Shown here in pieces: positions 24,051 to 35,363 of a stretch of 64,000 nucleotides of DNA (position 1 is its first letter; the number at the start of each line of letters is the position of its first letter). Location: NCBI RefSeq assembly GCF_030272615.1, contig NC_081406.1, forward strand, positions 173,422,861 to 173,486,860, written 5' to 3'. The stretch comes from Cryptomeria japonica. Lineage: Eukaryota; Streptophyta; Pinopsida; Cupressales; Cupressaceae. The position numbers were made by a program, and so were the translations under genes. The notes under the pieces were generated by a model. It ran no database searches, had not been told where the DNA came from, and saw nothing but the letters and a program-made list of their open reading frames with translations.

Positions 24051-25288
24051 TGTTGGCATTATGGATGAATTGATTATGTATTGCATTGATGTTTTGTCAT
24101 TCATGTCAACACTAGCTATTATGGTTGGTTACCGATAGACAAGTTTTGGTTACCGGTAGAAGATCTAGTGTTACCGACAGAAGAGACTATCTGTTGGACA
24201 CTTCTGACATGTTTGGATCAATGGAGTATGTTTGATTCCATGTGTCACATGTTCCTTGAGCATATTTTGGTCAGTTGGTATTGACTTGGTAATCAGATGC
24301 TATCATTAACTCTTGTAAACCCTTACTGGCATTGGTTTAAGGTTTAATTGATAGAGCTTTCACTGAGGAATCTTGACAGGATGCATAAGTGGTGTTGGTG
24401 TGGCTTCTAGATGGATTTCAGGATGCTAAACATGTTCTTTGATCACACTTCAACTGCTTGGAGACATTTCTTTGGTGTAGTGGACCCAAAATAGGTCTGG
24501 TACCTATCTAGGTTATGGACCGATATCATGATAACGTGTTCTCTACACGTTACCAAATGTTTTGAGATGTTATATGGATTGGTTATTGTTGTTTTGGTCT
24601 TAAGCCGACATGGCATATCATTGTAATATGGATTTATATAATGATCTTATTGTAATATCTTTTAGGTGGCCGACCTAATTGGTTTAGGCTTTAGGGTTGG
24701 TATAAAATGATGTAAGATCTCATTGTAATAAGTGTCATGGTCGTGAAATGTAATATCATATGCGAAAGAGATTTGGTCAATCATAGGTGATCGAATCGGG
24801 ATTAAGGAAGAGGTCAAAGGTCTCTGGTATTGAGCTTAACCGGGACTATAATCAAGCATGGTAGATGCTATCTCTAGCAGTTCATTATTTTGGATTGTTG
24901 TCCATATATCTTGAGGTGGTTTTAACCTCTGTAGTCAGTGAGACTCTTTTGTAATGAGCAATACGCTCTAGGCAATGTGCCTTCCTGCATGTGCAGGATC
25001 CTCATTGTAACACATACTTTCTGCAGAAGTATCATCTGACTGTGGGTAGGCTTCCCACCATGTTTTTCCCTTTCTGGTTTTTCCACATACAAATCATGGT
25101 GTTATGTGGTATGATTGTCGTGCATTGATTATCTGTTTAATTGTTAAGTTGCATTGTTTACTAGTATCTATTTATGCTTTACTGGTACTTAATCTGGTTA
25201 AAGGTTATTAAGTGGATTAAATGTTATAATCTGTTAACAACTGATTCACCCCCCCCCCCCTCTCAGTTGTTCACCAGCTATCCTAACA
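24051..25288 (+). repeat. Copia-1 5' LTR
   Basis: 1238 bp, TG...CA, beginning TGTTGGCATTATGG and ending TATCCTAACA. It is closely similar to the 3' LTR (1232 bp), with scattered substitutions and small indels, including the length of a C run near 25248 (longer here than near 38930). The R/U5 part lies around 24700-25080. Confidence 0.96.
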
Positions 25289-25290
25289 AT

Positions 25291-25301
25291 TGGTATCAGA
25301 G
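25291..25301 (+). promoter_or_regulatory. Copia-1 primer binding site
   Basis: TGGTATCAGAG begins two bases after the 5' LTR. This is the standard plant copia primer site, complementary to the 3' end of initiator methionine tRNA. Confidence 0.95.
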
Positions 25302-25346
25302 ATTTGGTCCTCTTTTGTAGAAGCTTAACCGCTTGAGGTAGATCCT

Positions 25347-26400
25347 ATGGTAGCTAACACTTCTAATCCATCAACAACTATTTTCAGAAGAGAAATCCCT
25401 AAGCTTGATGGAAAAAATTATGGGATATGGAAAATTCGAATGGAGACTCATCTTAGATGTCTTGGCAAGGATATTTGGGAGATCACTGCGAAAGAATACA
25501 CACCATATGATCCAGCATCTGGCAATCCTGCTCCTATAGACTTGGATAAGAATATTGAAAATGATTGCAGAGCTAGAGAAGCCCTCTTGTGTGCACTCAA
25601 TGATTAGAAGATCATGGGATTGAGTGATAAATCATTAGCTAAGGTTATGTGCTACAAATTGCAAACTCTGAATGAAGGTGATCGTACTATCAAAATTGCT
25701 AAACTTGATAGTTATCGGGTAAGATATGAAAACTTGAAGATGGAAGATAATGAAAGAATTGTTGTGTTTATGGAAAGAGTAAATGAGATTGTTATGGGAA
25801 TTCAATGTTGTGGAGGATTTCTGAGTGAAGATGAAATAGTTTATAAAGTCTTGAGAGCCCTTCCACCAGCTTACAAGATGAAGGCAACTCCAATTAATGA
25901 GTTGAGGACAATGGAAAATTCTTTAGTTAACAGAGACATTCTGATTGCGAAATTATCTACTTTTGAGCTTGAAGAATTTGGATCTTCTGGAGCTGTAAAG
26001 TCTAAACCTGCTTTTCATGCATCATCATCATCATCTACTGGCAAAAGTGATTGGAAAGTCCTATATGCAAAATAATTGGAAGACATGAGGAAAGAAGATG
26101 AAGAATTTGAGCAACTTAAAGCCATATTTGCTAGAAGAGTACCTAAAGGTCCGACGGGAAGTAAGTATGAAGGAAAGGCACCTTTTAAATGTTTTACATG
26201 TAATAAGATTGGTCATTTTGCATCTAGATGTCCTGAAAGGAATGCAAGATTTGAGAAACAAGTTAAGAAATCATTTAAGCCTAACCAAAACAAATATAGA
26301 TTCAAGAAAAGTAAACAATGCTACATAGCTGATGAGGAAGGAGTAACTGATGACTCTAGAGATGAACCGATAGAAGACTCTGCTAGTGGATCTGGGAATG
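25347..26400 (+). pseudogene. Copia-1 gag
   Basis: Begins MVANTSNPSTTIFRREIPKL, followed by DGKNYGIWKIRMETHL, the typical copia gag opening ('L.G.NY..W...M...L'). The UBN2-like gag core follows through about 25990. A CCHC zinc knuckle, CFTCNKIGHFASRC, is intact at about 26190-26235. Stops interrupt the frame at 25605 (TAG, where Trp is plausible) and 26073 (TAA). The reading frame is the same before and after each stop. Gag forms the particle that packages the element RNA in the cytoplasm. Confidence 0.93.
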
Positions 26401-26489
26401 AAAAGGAATGGGTGTTGTATGCTTTAAAAGAAGATGAAATGGAACCAGCTATCAAAAATGAAGAAAAGGCCCTGGTAGCAAAAGTTGAA

Positions 26490-27818
26490 GATAAAGATGA
26501 ATGGGTAATTGATAGTGGATGCTCACATCATATGACTGGTGATAAGAGAAAATTTCTATCCTTGCAAGAATACAATGGTGGTCAAGTCAGATTTGGAGAT
26601 GACAAAGCATGTATGATCAAAGGTAGAGGTATTATTTCTTTGGATGGCAAGCATAACACTGATAATGTCTATTATGTAGAAGGTTAAAGGCATAATCTTT
26701 TGAGTGTTGTTCAATTGGTGGACAAGGGTTTCTAACTTTAGTTTAAAGATAAAAAATGCAAAATCATTAACAAGACTGGTTTGGAGATTGCAACCGATAC
26801 TCAGACTGGAGGTAATATCTTTCACTTGAACATTGGTAATAAGACATGTTTGATTTCTCATATTGATGAGAGTTGGTTATGGCATAAGAGGTTGTGTCAT
26901 GTTAATTTTGATTGTATTGTTAAGATCAGTTCAACTAAGGTAGTTAGAGATATACCTAATATTATGAAGCCTCACGATCTGATGTGTAAGGAATGTCAAA
27001 TGGGAAAGCAAGATAGAACTTCTTTTAAGAGCATACATGATAAATCTAATGGTGTACTTGATTTGATTCACACTGACGTATGTGGTCCAACAAGGACTAG
27101 AAGCTTTCAAGGTGATAGGTATTTCATGTTGATTATTGATGACTATTCTAGGATGATGTGGGTGACTTTTCTAAGGGAGAAGTCTAAAGCCTTTGAGAAA
27201 TTCAAGATTTTTAAAGAAAAGGTTGAAACAGAAACTGGATTGAAAATCAAATGTCTAAGATTAGATCAAGGCGGTGAGTTTACTTCTCATGAATTTAACA
27301 GTTATTATGAGACAAATGGTATTAAGAGACAGTTATCTGAACCTCGGACTCATCAGCAGAATGGAGTAGTGGAAAGAAAGAACATAACCATTTTGGATGC
27401 AGCAAGATCTATCATGATGGAAGCCAAATTGCCTCATATCTACTGGAGAGAAGCAGTGAGTACAACAATCTACACATTCAACAAAGTTCACATCAAAGGT
27501 GAAACCAGTAAGACTCCTTATGAATTATGGTTTGGAAATACACCTACTGTTAAATATTTCATAATTTTTGGAAGTAAATGCTATATCAAAAGGGATGATT
27601 TAATTGGAAAGTTTGATCCTAGATGTGATGAAGGGATATTTCTTGGTTATTCAATTCAAAGCAAATCATATCGATGTTATAACAAAAAATTGCAAAAAAT
27701 TGTGGAGAGTGCTAATGTGAAAGTAGATGAGCAATACAGAAATCAATCTATATCATATGATAGGGAATCGGTAGTGGAAATAATCATAACTGAACCGACA
27801 ATGCCTCAACTGATATAG
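26490..27818 (+). pseudogene. Copia-1 protease and integrase
   Basis: The protease motif WVIDSGCSHHMTGD lies at about 26503-26545 with the DSG triad intact. Stops at 26685, 26733 and 26739 cut the following stretch. The GAG-pre-integrase region WLWHKRLCHVNF lies near 26875 and CKECQMGK near 26985, with His and Cys spacing intact. In the integrase core, HTDVCGPT, LRLDQGGEF and NGVVERKN hold the D, D and E of the DDE triad. A TAG at 27816 ends the clean stretch, but the frame continues. The integrase would insert the cDNA into the genome. Confidence 0.94.
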
Positions 27819-27860
27819 GAAACTGAGATAGTTACACCGACACAATCAAAAAATTCAACT

Positions 27861-28770
27861 GTGACTGATGATCAGAGTAGTGAACCTGAAGTTCAGAGGA
27901 CACCAAGGTATGTAAGATTAAATCATTCTGAAGATCAAATCATTGGAGATAGGAACAAGGGAGTTATGACAAGAAGAAGATTGAAAAATGAAGAGGTATG
28001 TCTTATTTCTCAAGTTGAACTGACAATTGTTATTGAAGCTTGTAAGGATAAACATTGGTTAAAGGCTATGGAAGATGAATTAGATCAGATAGAGAAGATT
28101 AAAACTTGGACTTTAGTTCCTCAACCTAAAAATAAGAATGTTATTGGAACTAAATGGTTTTTAAGGAATAAATTGAATGAGGATGATCAAGTTGTAAGAA
28201 AAAAGGCTAGATTGGTTTGTAAAGGATATTCTCAAATGGAAGGAATTGACTATGGTGAGACATTTGCACTTGTAGCGAAACTTGAAGTTGTTAGACTATT
28301 TCTTACCTATGCAACTTACAAGAACTATAAGGTTTATCAAATGGATGTTAAATGCGCATTTTTGAATGGTGAACTTGAGGAACAAGTATACATTGAGCAA
28401 CCTGGTGGATTTTCACTAACAGAAGATAAAGATATGGTTTGCATATTGAAGAAAACTTTATATGGTTTCAAACAAGCTCCCAGAGCTTAGTATGCAAGGT
28501 TGGATAAATATCTTTTGAAGCTTGGTTTTACTAAAGGCAATGATGATAGTAATTTATAATATAAGATCACTGATAATGATATTTTGATTATTGAAGTATT
28601 TGTTGATGATATCATTTTTGGAGGAGAAGATAAATTGTGCATGGAATTTTCTAACAATATGAAGAATGAATTTGAAATATCCATGATTGGTGAGATGAGA
28701 TTTTTCTTAGGTTTACAGATTACTCAAACTAACAAAGACATTTTTATCTATCAAACTAAGTATCTGAAGG
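27861..28770 (+). pseudogene. Copia-1 reverse transcriptase, first part
   Basis: The RVT_2-type domain reads KHWLKAMEDELDQI, then VIGTKWFLRNKL, then KARLVCKGYSQMEGIDYGETF, then YQMDVKCAFLNGELEEQVY, then LYGFKQAPRA. A TAG at 28488 replaces the Trp expected after APRA, and a TAA lies at 28557. The catalytic loop FVDDIIFGG lies at about 28596-28622. The domain is interrupted after QTKYLK (28769) by the gag-only element and resumes at 36613. Confidence 0.94.
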
Positions 28771-30045
28771 TGTAGCGTCCTAAAATTACGACACTTGCAA
28801 TTTCAACCACATTTCGGTCTTCACGATGGCGATGCAACACGAAACCTGAATGGAGACCCTGAAACTTGCTCACGACACCAAAAACTGCATTTTTCCAGCA
28901 CCCTGTCTGATCCCTCCTTGCACCCTGCTGTCCCGAGAGGTGGGACCAGAGCGCCCAGCGCCCTGGTCCTTCAGGACCATGGCGCCCAGCGCCCTGGTCC
29001 TTCAGGACCATGGCGCCCAGCGCCCTGGTCCCTAGCCCTATTTTGGGGCCCGGTCTCCTATGGGGCTTCGGGTCTTTTTGTTTGCAATTTGGAAAATAAC
29101 ATTTCCTGGTCGGCCTAAGGTCGGGAAAATCAGTCTATCAACCCTAATTGACAAGTATATAAACTACTTTTCCTCTCTCATTTTGGTAAGATGAAAAGGG
29201 ACGGAAAAAAAGCATGGAAACGATACTCAAACATTCAAGCATTCAAGGATTCAAGCATTCAAATATTCCTTCAAGCAATTGATCATTCTAAGTCTCCATT
29301 CAAGGCTAAGTGTTGCATTCAAGACAAGGATTCAACCATTGAAGAGGAGATCACATACTACAACATACAACATACAACATACAACAACATCTATACCTTC
29401 GCACATAAGGATACAAACATCCTTACAACAAGGTACTAGTACTTGTTTTACATTACAATCATTTACATTTACAGCATTTCTCATTTCTTGGTTAATTCCA
29501 AAACCGGGGTTTGACCTAAGGGCAAACCCCTAATCCCTAACCCCCCAATCGTCTTCACTTTTCTGTGTGTAAGTTACAGGTACGCAGCTGTAATTGAAGA
29601 TCTGGAATCCTTGTGCAGAGACGAACAGATCCCCCTTCGTTTCGTGGATTTTTCGGAGGACCGTGTGCACGTCGGGCGCCATCGTCCTGTCAAATTTAGC
29701 TCAAATTTGTAGGACAGTGCCGTCTCGACATTTTACTACTAATTCCAGGTCTGCAGCTTCATCCTATATCCCTATCTCAGTTTATAAGCGAATCTTTCTC
29801 ACTTTTCATGCATTCCTAGCTTAATCATTCTTTACAAAAGAGGGTAGCCTTGCTGTCTTAACCCTTGAAACTCATTTAGAATCCAATCTTGCATTGTGTG
29901 GGATTGGATCTTGTGAGTTTCAACCCCTCTTTTGAATGTAAAGTCTCCCCTAAGTGAAAACCGTCAACCCTAGTAACCTCCCTTCTCTCTCCTTGGAGTT
30001 GGAAGAGGGGAGAGCAACTAGGGTTCGATTATTTTCCACTTTACA
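28771..30045 (+). repeat. Gag-only element 5' LTR
   Basis: 1275 bp, TG...CA. Near 28945-29035 it carries three copies of a 31-bp unit containing GCGCCCAGCGCCCTGG and the palindrome GGTCCTTCAGGACC. The 3' LTR has one unit fewer, and the two LTRs differ in length by exactly 31 bp. CATACAACATACAACATACA is a small repeat near 29360. Confidence 0.95.
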
Positions 30046-30047
30046 TT

Positions 30048-30065
30048 TTGGTGAACCCGACGTGA
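30048..30065 (+). promoter_or_regulatory. Gag-only element putative primer binding site
   Basis: TTGGTGAACCCGACGTGA follows the 5' LTR by two bases, the expected place for a tRNA primer site beginning TGG. It is not the initiator-Met word used by the copia elements in this window. I do not assign the tRNA. Confidence 0.6.
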
Positions 30066-31224
30066 ACATCCTTTCTGATTATTCATGGTTAGATCTGAAA
30101 ATTGGATTCCTTAATTACATTTCCATGTTTGATCTTTTGCAAATTTTAGAGGTTAATTGCATAAAAACCCTAAATTTTCTTTTTAGTAATTGAGCTTGCG
30201 AAATGTTTAATTGTTAATGCTTCTTTCAGATCTACCCTTCTATTGCAAATTATCAAATCATATTTGTGCTTTAATTTTGAAAATTAAGTGGTTAAGTGTC
30301 AAAACCCTAATTTTTGAAACCCCCTTGATTCAACCTTTGTCCGACAATTTCACTGATCAAAACATCTCCAAATCAACTGTAACTTTGGATTCCACAACAA
30401 AATCATAATATCTTTCATCCCTGAAAATTTGGAAAAAAGTTGCGAGGACCGTGTGCACTCCGAGCGCCATCGTCCCCGACATTTTTTCCGAAATTTCGGG
30501 AGCTAGATCTTACTGTATTTTTCTGCTAAAATCCAAAATTTTGGCTGATTTTATCAATTCTAACACTTTCAAAATTACAGTCAAAGTTGGTCTTGTGATT
30601 GCTTGGTTTAAGGCTTCTAATCATTCAAAAATTGTTAAAATTGAAATTTTGTGTCAAAATTGTGTTCTTACTGTCCTAAATCTGAAAAGTGTGTTTGCAT
30701 TCATTCGAAATTTCAGTGCTTCATTCAAATTCTTGCAATTTGTGACTTTTGAAATTAAGTGCTTAATTACAACAACTTTGATTTCTGCTTTCAAAATTGA
30801 ATTTTGTGTGAAATTGAGTCAACTTTCAAATTTTAAAACTTGCATTGCTTTTGGTATTCGCTCTAAAATCATAAAATTCAAAATTTCAGTTTCCCTCTCT
30901 TTTTCAAAATTCAAATTTTGCATTTTTTGACAATCTTGGTAGGGTTCAATTTTGAGATTGCAACTTTAATTTGGCCTATCTACAGATCGTAAAATCACTC
31001 AATTTTTTCAAATTAGCTTTAAAATCATCATAACTTTCATCCCTGCAAATTTCAAAAAAAGTTGCGAGGACCATGTGCACTCCGAGCGCCACGGTCCCTG
31101 ACATTTTTTCTGAAATTTCGGGAGATTGTCGTGATTGCATTTAACAACTTAAATCTAGGAGATTGGCTGATTTTACTGAAATTTGTTACCTCTAAATTCA
31201 AAATCTTCTCTCCCTCTCTAGTGC
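30066..31224 (+). other. Gag-only element 5' leader
   Basis: Long AT-rich leader. GTTGCGAGGACC(G/A)TGTGCACTCCG followed by AGCGCCA occurs twice, near 30439 and 31061, so part of the leader is duplicated about 620 bp apart. A related word also lies in each LTR (near 29656 and 36219). An open frame at 30451-30930 is Phe/Ile/Lys-rich, without motifs, and probably not translated. Confidence 0.7.
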
Positions 31225-32859
31225 ATGAGTTTTACAACTATAAGCCCTACATACACGATCCCCGTTAGACGAAGCCGTAGAATTAAGTCTTTCCAAGGTT
31301 TAATTACTGAGGAGATTGAACCTAATTTGAATAGCCTTTTTAACGAGGACATGGGTAATTCCTCTAATCCTCCTAATGATGAAGAAGCTCTCCATGAGGT
31401 TTCTGTAGAACAACTTGCGAAATTGGATAACCAATTTGACGATTTTCGACAATGGATGTCTCAAGAATACCCCGATAGTCAAGCTCTTCCTTTAATTGAG
31501 GGTCTAAAACATATGCTTCAAAGTGACAAGAATGGAATTGATATTTTGCGTGGTATTGCACACATTGTGGATTCAAATGTGATGCCTATAAAGAGTTGTG
31601 CTGAAACTTTAGGTTATACACAACCTCCCACTCAAGTCAATCATTCTATTCCTTTGACAACTTCTATTGCTAGCATACCTACTTTTACATCAAACATAAT
31701 GGCTACTTCAATACAAGACATTCCCCCTACGATCACCAGTCATGGGGGCAATCCTTCTTCTTCAATTAACCCTCTTTCTTCATTCAATCCGACTTCTTCA
31801 TTCATTCCTTCAATGAGTGTTCCTATTATGAACATGACGCAAGGGGGCAATTCATTCAACCATTCCATTCCTCCTTGTAGTGTTCCTCCTTTCCAATCCT
31901 CTCCTATGATTAACTATCATACTGTCCCACCACCTTACTCTTTACCTTCTTTCAATAACATAACACCTCCATCTCAATCTAACACATCTAATATGAACTC
32001 CTCGACTGAAGCGACCATTAACAATCTTGCACAAACTGTCTCTTCTTTACAGCAACAAATTGCCTCTATGAATCAATCTAAGTTTAGTGTGCCCACATTT
32101 GATGTTGCGAGCCCACTTTCTCTTGACATTGTTCGAGCTATCCCTCCTAAACATGTTGAAATCCCGCACTTGGAGCTTTATAATGGTAAAGGTGATCCTC
32201 TAACACATGTTAAGACTTTTCAAACAATATGTACCGATTTTGTTTATGACCAAAGGTTGCTTGCAAAACTATTTACTAGGACATTAAGAGATAAATCCCT
32301 ACAATGGTATTGCTCGTTGCCTTCTTATTCCATTACTTCTTTCGAACAACTTGCAAATGCTTTTATTCAACAATTTCAAAACAATATAAGTCCTAAAGTT
32401 ACTTTGATTGATTTAATGCATTGTAAACAAGGTGTTAAAGAAAAAGTGACTGATTTCATTGGTAGATATAAGCATTTGTATGCTCAAATTTCTTTTCCAG
32501 TGCCTGACAATGATATTCAAAGAATCTTTATTTCTAATTTACAAAAAGATATTCGAGACAAACTTCTGTTTTCTGAGTTTACTTCTTTCCAACAGTTGTG
32601 TGCAACTCTTCACAATTATCAACTGACTGTGAGTCAAATGGAACAATCACATCCTATGGCTCCGAGTGATAAGGGTGATAGCAGTCAACAATCATTTGGA
32701 AAGTTTAAACCAAACAGAGATTCCATCAAATTCAATGAAAACATCATCAACAACAATGTGAATGCAACATCAGGTGTGCCTCCTATTTCTAAGTTTTTCA
32801 AGAAAGAACGAAAGTATACTCCTTTGAATGAATCATTGCATAGTATTATGAATAAGTAA
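31225..32859 (+). CDS. gag: Gag-only element gag (capsid) protein
   Basis: 544 residues from the ATG at 31225 to TAA at 32857. Residues 1-90 are charged and include acidic stretches. Residues about 130-290 are Ser/Pro/Asn/Thr-rich and low complexity. From about residue 311 the retrotransposon gag domain reads LELYNGKGDPLTHVKTFQT, then AKLFTRTLRDKSLQWYCSLP, then QFQNNISPKVTLIDLMHCKQ, the pattern of gypsy gag of the TAT/Athila kind. The frame continues directly past the stop into the next piece (32860), so TAA may be an inactivating change inside one longer polyprotein. Programmed readthrough cannot be excluded. Confidence 0.88.
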   Translation: MSFTTISPTYTIPVRRSRRIKSFQGLITEEIEPNLNSLFNEDMGNSSNPPNDEEALHEVSVEQLAKLDNQFDDFRQWMSQEYPDSQALPLIEGLKHMLQSDKNGIDILRGIAHIVDSNVMPIKSCAETLGYTQPPTQVNHSIPLTTSIASIPTFTSNIMATSIQDIPPTITSHGGNPSSSINPLSSFNPTSSFIPSMSVPIMNMTQGGNSFNHSIPPCSVPPFQSSPMINYHTVPPPYSLPSFNNITPPSQSNTSNMNSSTEATINNLAQTVSSLQQQIASMNQSKFSVPTFDVASPLSLDIVRAIPPKHVEIPHLELYNGKGDPLTHVKTFQTICTDFVYDQRLLAKLFTRTLRDKSLQWYCSLPSYSITSFEQLANAFIQQFQNNISPKVTLIDLMHCKQGVKEKVTDFIGRYKHLYAQISFPVPDNDIQRIFISNLQKDIRDKLLFSEFTSFQQLCATLHNYQLTVSQMEQSHPMAPSDKGDSSQQSFGKFKPNRDSIKFNENIINNNVNATSGVPPISKFFKKERKYTPLNESLHSIMNK

Positions 32860-33780
32860 TTGGAACAAAATGTGCTTACTCTTCCTCCTGTAAGGCAAAT
32901 TGATCCTGCAAAGATTAATTCACCCTATTTTGATAACAAGTCTTTTTATCAATTTCATCGTCAACCTGGGCATGATACTGAAAAATGTTTTGCTTTAAAG
33001 GGTAAAATTCAAGATTTGATTGATAATAATACTATCTCTGTTTCTGGAGTGAATGATAAAGGCAATACATCTGTAGCTCCTCCTAACCAAAATCTTCAGA
33101 TTTTTACTGATCCATTACCTTCTCATACCTCTAATGCGATTGAGACTAATGATTCCTCTTTTTCATCTGATGGTCTTGTGTCTATGACTCTGAATGTGAT
33201 TAACTTTGTAGAGCAGCAAGAAAACCCTAAAGAACCTTCCATCACATTTGATTCTAGTGAAACTATCAGGGCACCTGATGGTCCTTTATACATAGTTGCA
33301 GAAGTCAAGAATACACCTTGCCGTGGAGTGCTTATTGATCCTTTGTGCATGGTTAATGTTATTACTGAGGAATTTCTTTTTACTTTGCAATTGAATCAAG
33401 TAATCTATGACAAAACAGATGTGATTGTGAAATTATTTGATGCATTTTCTTCTCCTGCAATTGGTTCTATTACATTACCTATTGAGGTCCATAACAAATC
33501 CCTTGATGTAAACTTTGCTATTATTCCTTCATCCGAACAATTTCATGTGAAGCTTGGCTATCCTTGGCTATCTTCCATGAAAGCTATTGCTTCTCCTATT
33601 CATAAGTGTTTGAAATTTCCCCATAATGGTGAAGTTGTTACTGTCAATCATAGTCTCTTTAAACCAACTGAAAGAACTTCTAGCGTTCCTATTCATTTTT
33701 TTGGCCTAAAAAATTCCAATCTCTTCCTCCGCGAAGTGATCATCTTTTCAAATCTTATCAAAAGTGGAAAACATATATGA
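32860..33780 (+). pseudogene. Gag-only element: zinc-knuckle-like region and retropepsin-like domain
   Basis: In the same frame as gag. FYQFHRQPGHDTEKCFALKG resembles the 'C..H...GH.T..C..L' knuckle of TAT/Athila gag proteins, but the first Cys is missing. The aspartic-protease-like domain runs from about 33270 to 33640 (GPLYIVAEVKNTPCRGVLID, later HVKLGYPWLSSMKAIAS). At the catalytic position (33337) it reads D-P-L instead of D-S/T-G, so it is probably not an active protease. The productive frame appears to switch near the T and A runs at 33694-33716. Confidence 0.8.
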
Positions 33781-34619
33781 TCCTATCTCTAAGTGAACCT
33801 AGAACACCCAAACTTGATATTCCCATCGTTCTTGAGAAGGAAGTTCTTCCTTTGAAATATAAAACTAATGTCTTTCCTCAAGAAGATTCCCAACCCATCC
33901 CTATGGATGTGACTATGTCTATGCCTAATAAACCTTCTAAAAGTAGACCTATACCTCCTCATCATGATGGACTTGGTCTTCTTCCTAAACCAAAAATTCC
34001 TCCTTTATATGGAGCAGTTCCTCCTCCGTCCTTTTATAGAGAGAAGAGACCTTCCTCTTCTCCTATTATCCAGCCTAAGAGACCACAACCTAAACACCCA
34101 AGTGATAAGGATGAGAACATTCCTCCTCCTCAATCTTCTCAACTTCCTACTAAGACTAGACGAAATCATTCTGTGCGTGAACGCCGATGAAAGCGTCGTC
34201 TTAGGGCTCAAGCAGCTGCTTCTCAAACTTTGCAATCTCCAAAAACACCTTCAACAAGCATTATTCCATTTTCTCCAAAATCTCCTAAACATAAGATGCA
34301 TGATGATCTTGATCCTGTGCGAGTTAAAGACCCTATTTTTATAAATCTTGATGATGATATAGATGAAAATGTTACTTCTCTTGCTTCTGATAGTGAATAT
34401 GAACTTGTTGATATTGATAACCATTTATCTAATGAATTTTCTAAAGCACTTATCCTAGCTCCTAGACAAGAACAACGTGGCTTGGAACATGAACATAGCC
34501 CTTGTTTGGATCTTGTGATAGCTCCATCTGCTGTGTTGAATGTTCCTCCTCTAGCGTGTTCCCTGCCTTCCCGAAACATTGATCAGCAAGATCGGGGGGT
34601 AGATGACGTGCTAGACTAG
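33717..34619 (+). pseudogene. Gag-only element: Pro/Ser-rich and acidic C-terminal region
   Basis: After the frame change a second frame reads LPPRSDHLFKSYQKWKTYMI, then a Pro/Lys/Ser-rich stretch (about 33880-34180) ending in an Arg-rich RRNHSVRERR. A TGA at 34188 interrupts, and the same frame continues as KRRLRAQAAASQTL, a Ser/Pro stretch, then an acidic one (DLDDDIDENV) to the TAG at 34617. No enzymatic motif is visible. Basic and Pro-rich composition would suit nucleic-acid binding, which is inference. Confidence 0.7.
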
Positions 34620-35345
34620 TTACATTAGCATAGCAGATTCTCTTCTCCTCTCTTTTGTTACTTCTTCTATGTGTTATTTTCATTCTTCTATTTATTGTCC
34701 TTAGTGTTGTCTACTTGAGGATGATGCAAAGCATTGAGATCTCTTTTGGTCTCTCTCATGTTAACTCAAAAGACACATGTGTTCCCTTCTTCTAGGTGAC
34801 CTTCCTTGATTGGGGAATGAAGAACAATTATGCATACATACATATGATATACATGACTTATCATACAGCATACTGACCCCAAGGAAAGCGAAGTCACCTC
34901 GTGCTATGTGTTTTGTGTCTATTATCCTTGGGTTTATCTCACACTTGGGGGCTAAATCTTTGTGATAACGTGCTCCTTTCCCTTCTCATTTCTTATGTGT
35001 ATCACTACGTTAAAGCAATCACCCCCATTGAGGCGTGTGCGATCGCTTTAACGTAGGGGGGCATACACCCCGTCTATCTCTTAAAGATACTTGAAAATTT
35101 CTTGGCGAACTTAGCTTTGCCTTGAAAATTTTGGGTATTTCTCTTGCATGACTCATAGTGAGGGAACCTTACTACTGACAGTCATGGTTCTCCCTCGTGA
35201 TCTTCCCTTTTACTTTGTCAATCGAAGTCGTAAGATCCTTAGTCCACTGGGGGCTTGGTGTATCTTGCCTCCTTGATGTGGTGAAAGTTTTTCAATGTTG
35301 TTTCCTTGTACTTTACTGGAAGTATGAGCGTACGCCTATACTCCC
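34620..35345 (+). other. Gag-only element 3' untranslated region
   Basis: No coding region is seen. It includes an inverted word pair, TTAAAGCAATC with GATCGCTTTAA (about 35013-35052), that could form a hairpin near CCCCATTGAGGC. TCCACTGGGGGCTTGG near 35242 has a counterpart in the minus-strand element at about 48258-48272. Confidence 0.7.
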
Positions 35346-35363
35346 ACTAAAGTGGGGGCTAAA
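35346..35363 (+). promoter_or_regulatory. Gag-only element polypurine tract
   Basis: ACTAAAGTGGGGGCTAAA lies immediately before the 3' LTR and would prime plus-strand synthesis. The identical word occurs on the minus strand at 48157-48174. Confidence 0.85.

Noticed and set aside
25291-25301. A tRNA gene at the copia primer sites
   Set aside because: Only the 3'-terminal tRNA complement is present, as expected for a primer binding site. No cloverleaf can be drawn.
28795-29118. Open frames in the LTRs of the gag-only element (also at 35352-35661)
   Set aside because: They lie wholly in the LTR and derive from the GC-rich 31-bp repeat. No domain is visible.
30451-30930. 159-codon frame in the leader of the gag-only element
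   Set aside because: It is Phe/Ile/Lys-rich from AT-rich sequence, has no motif, and lies between the primer site and gag.
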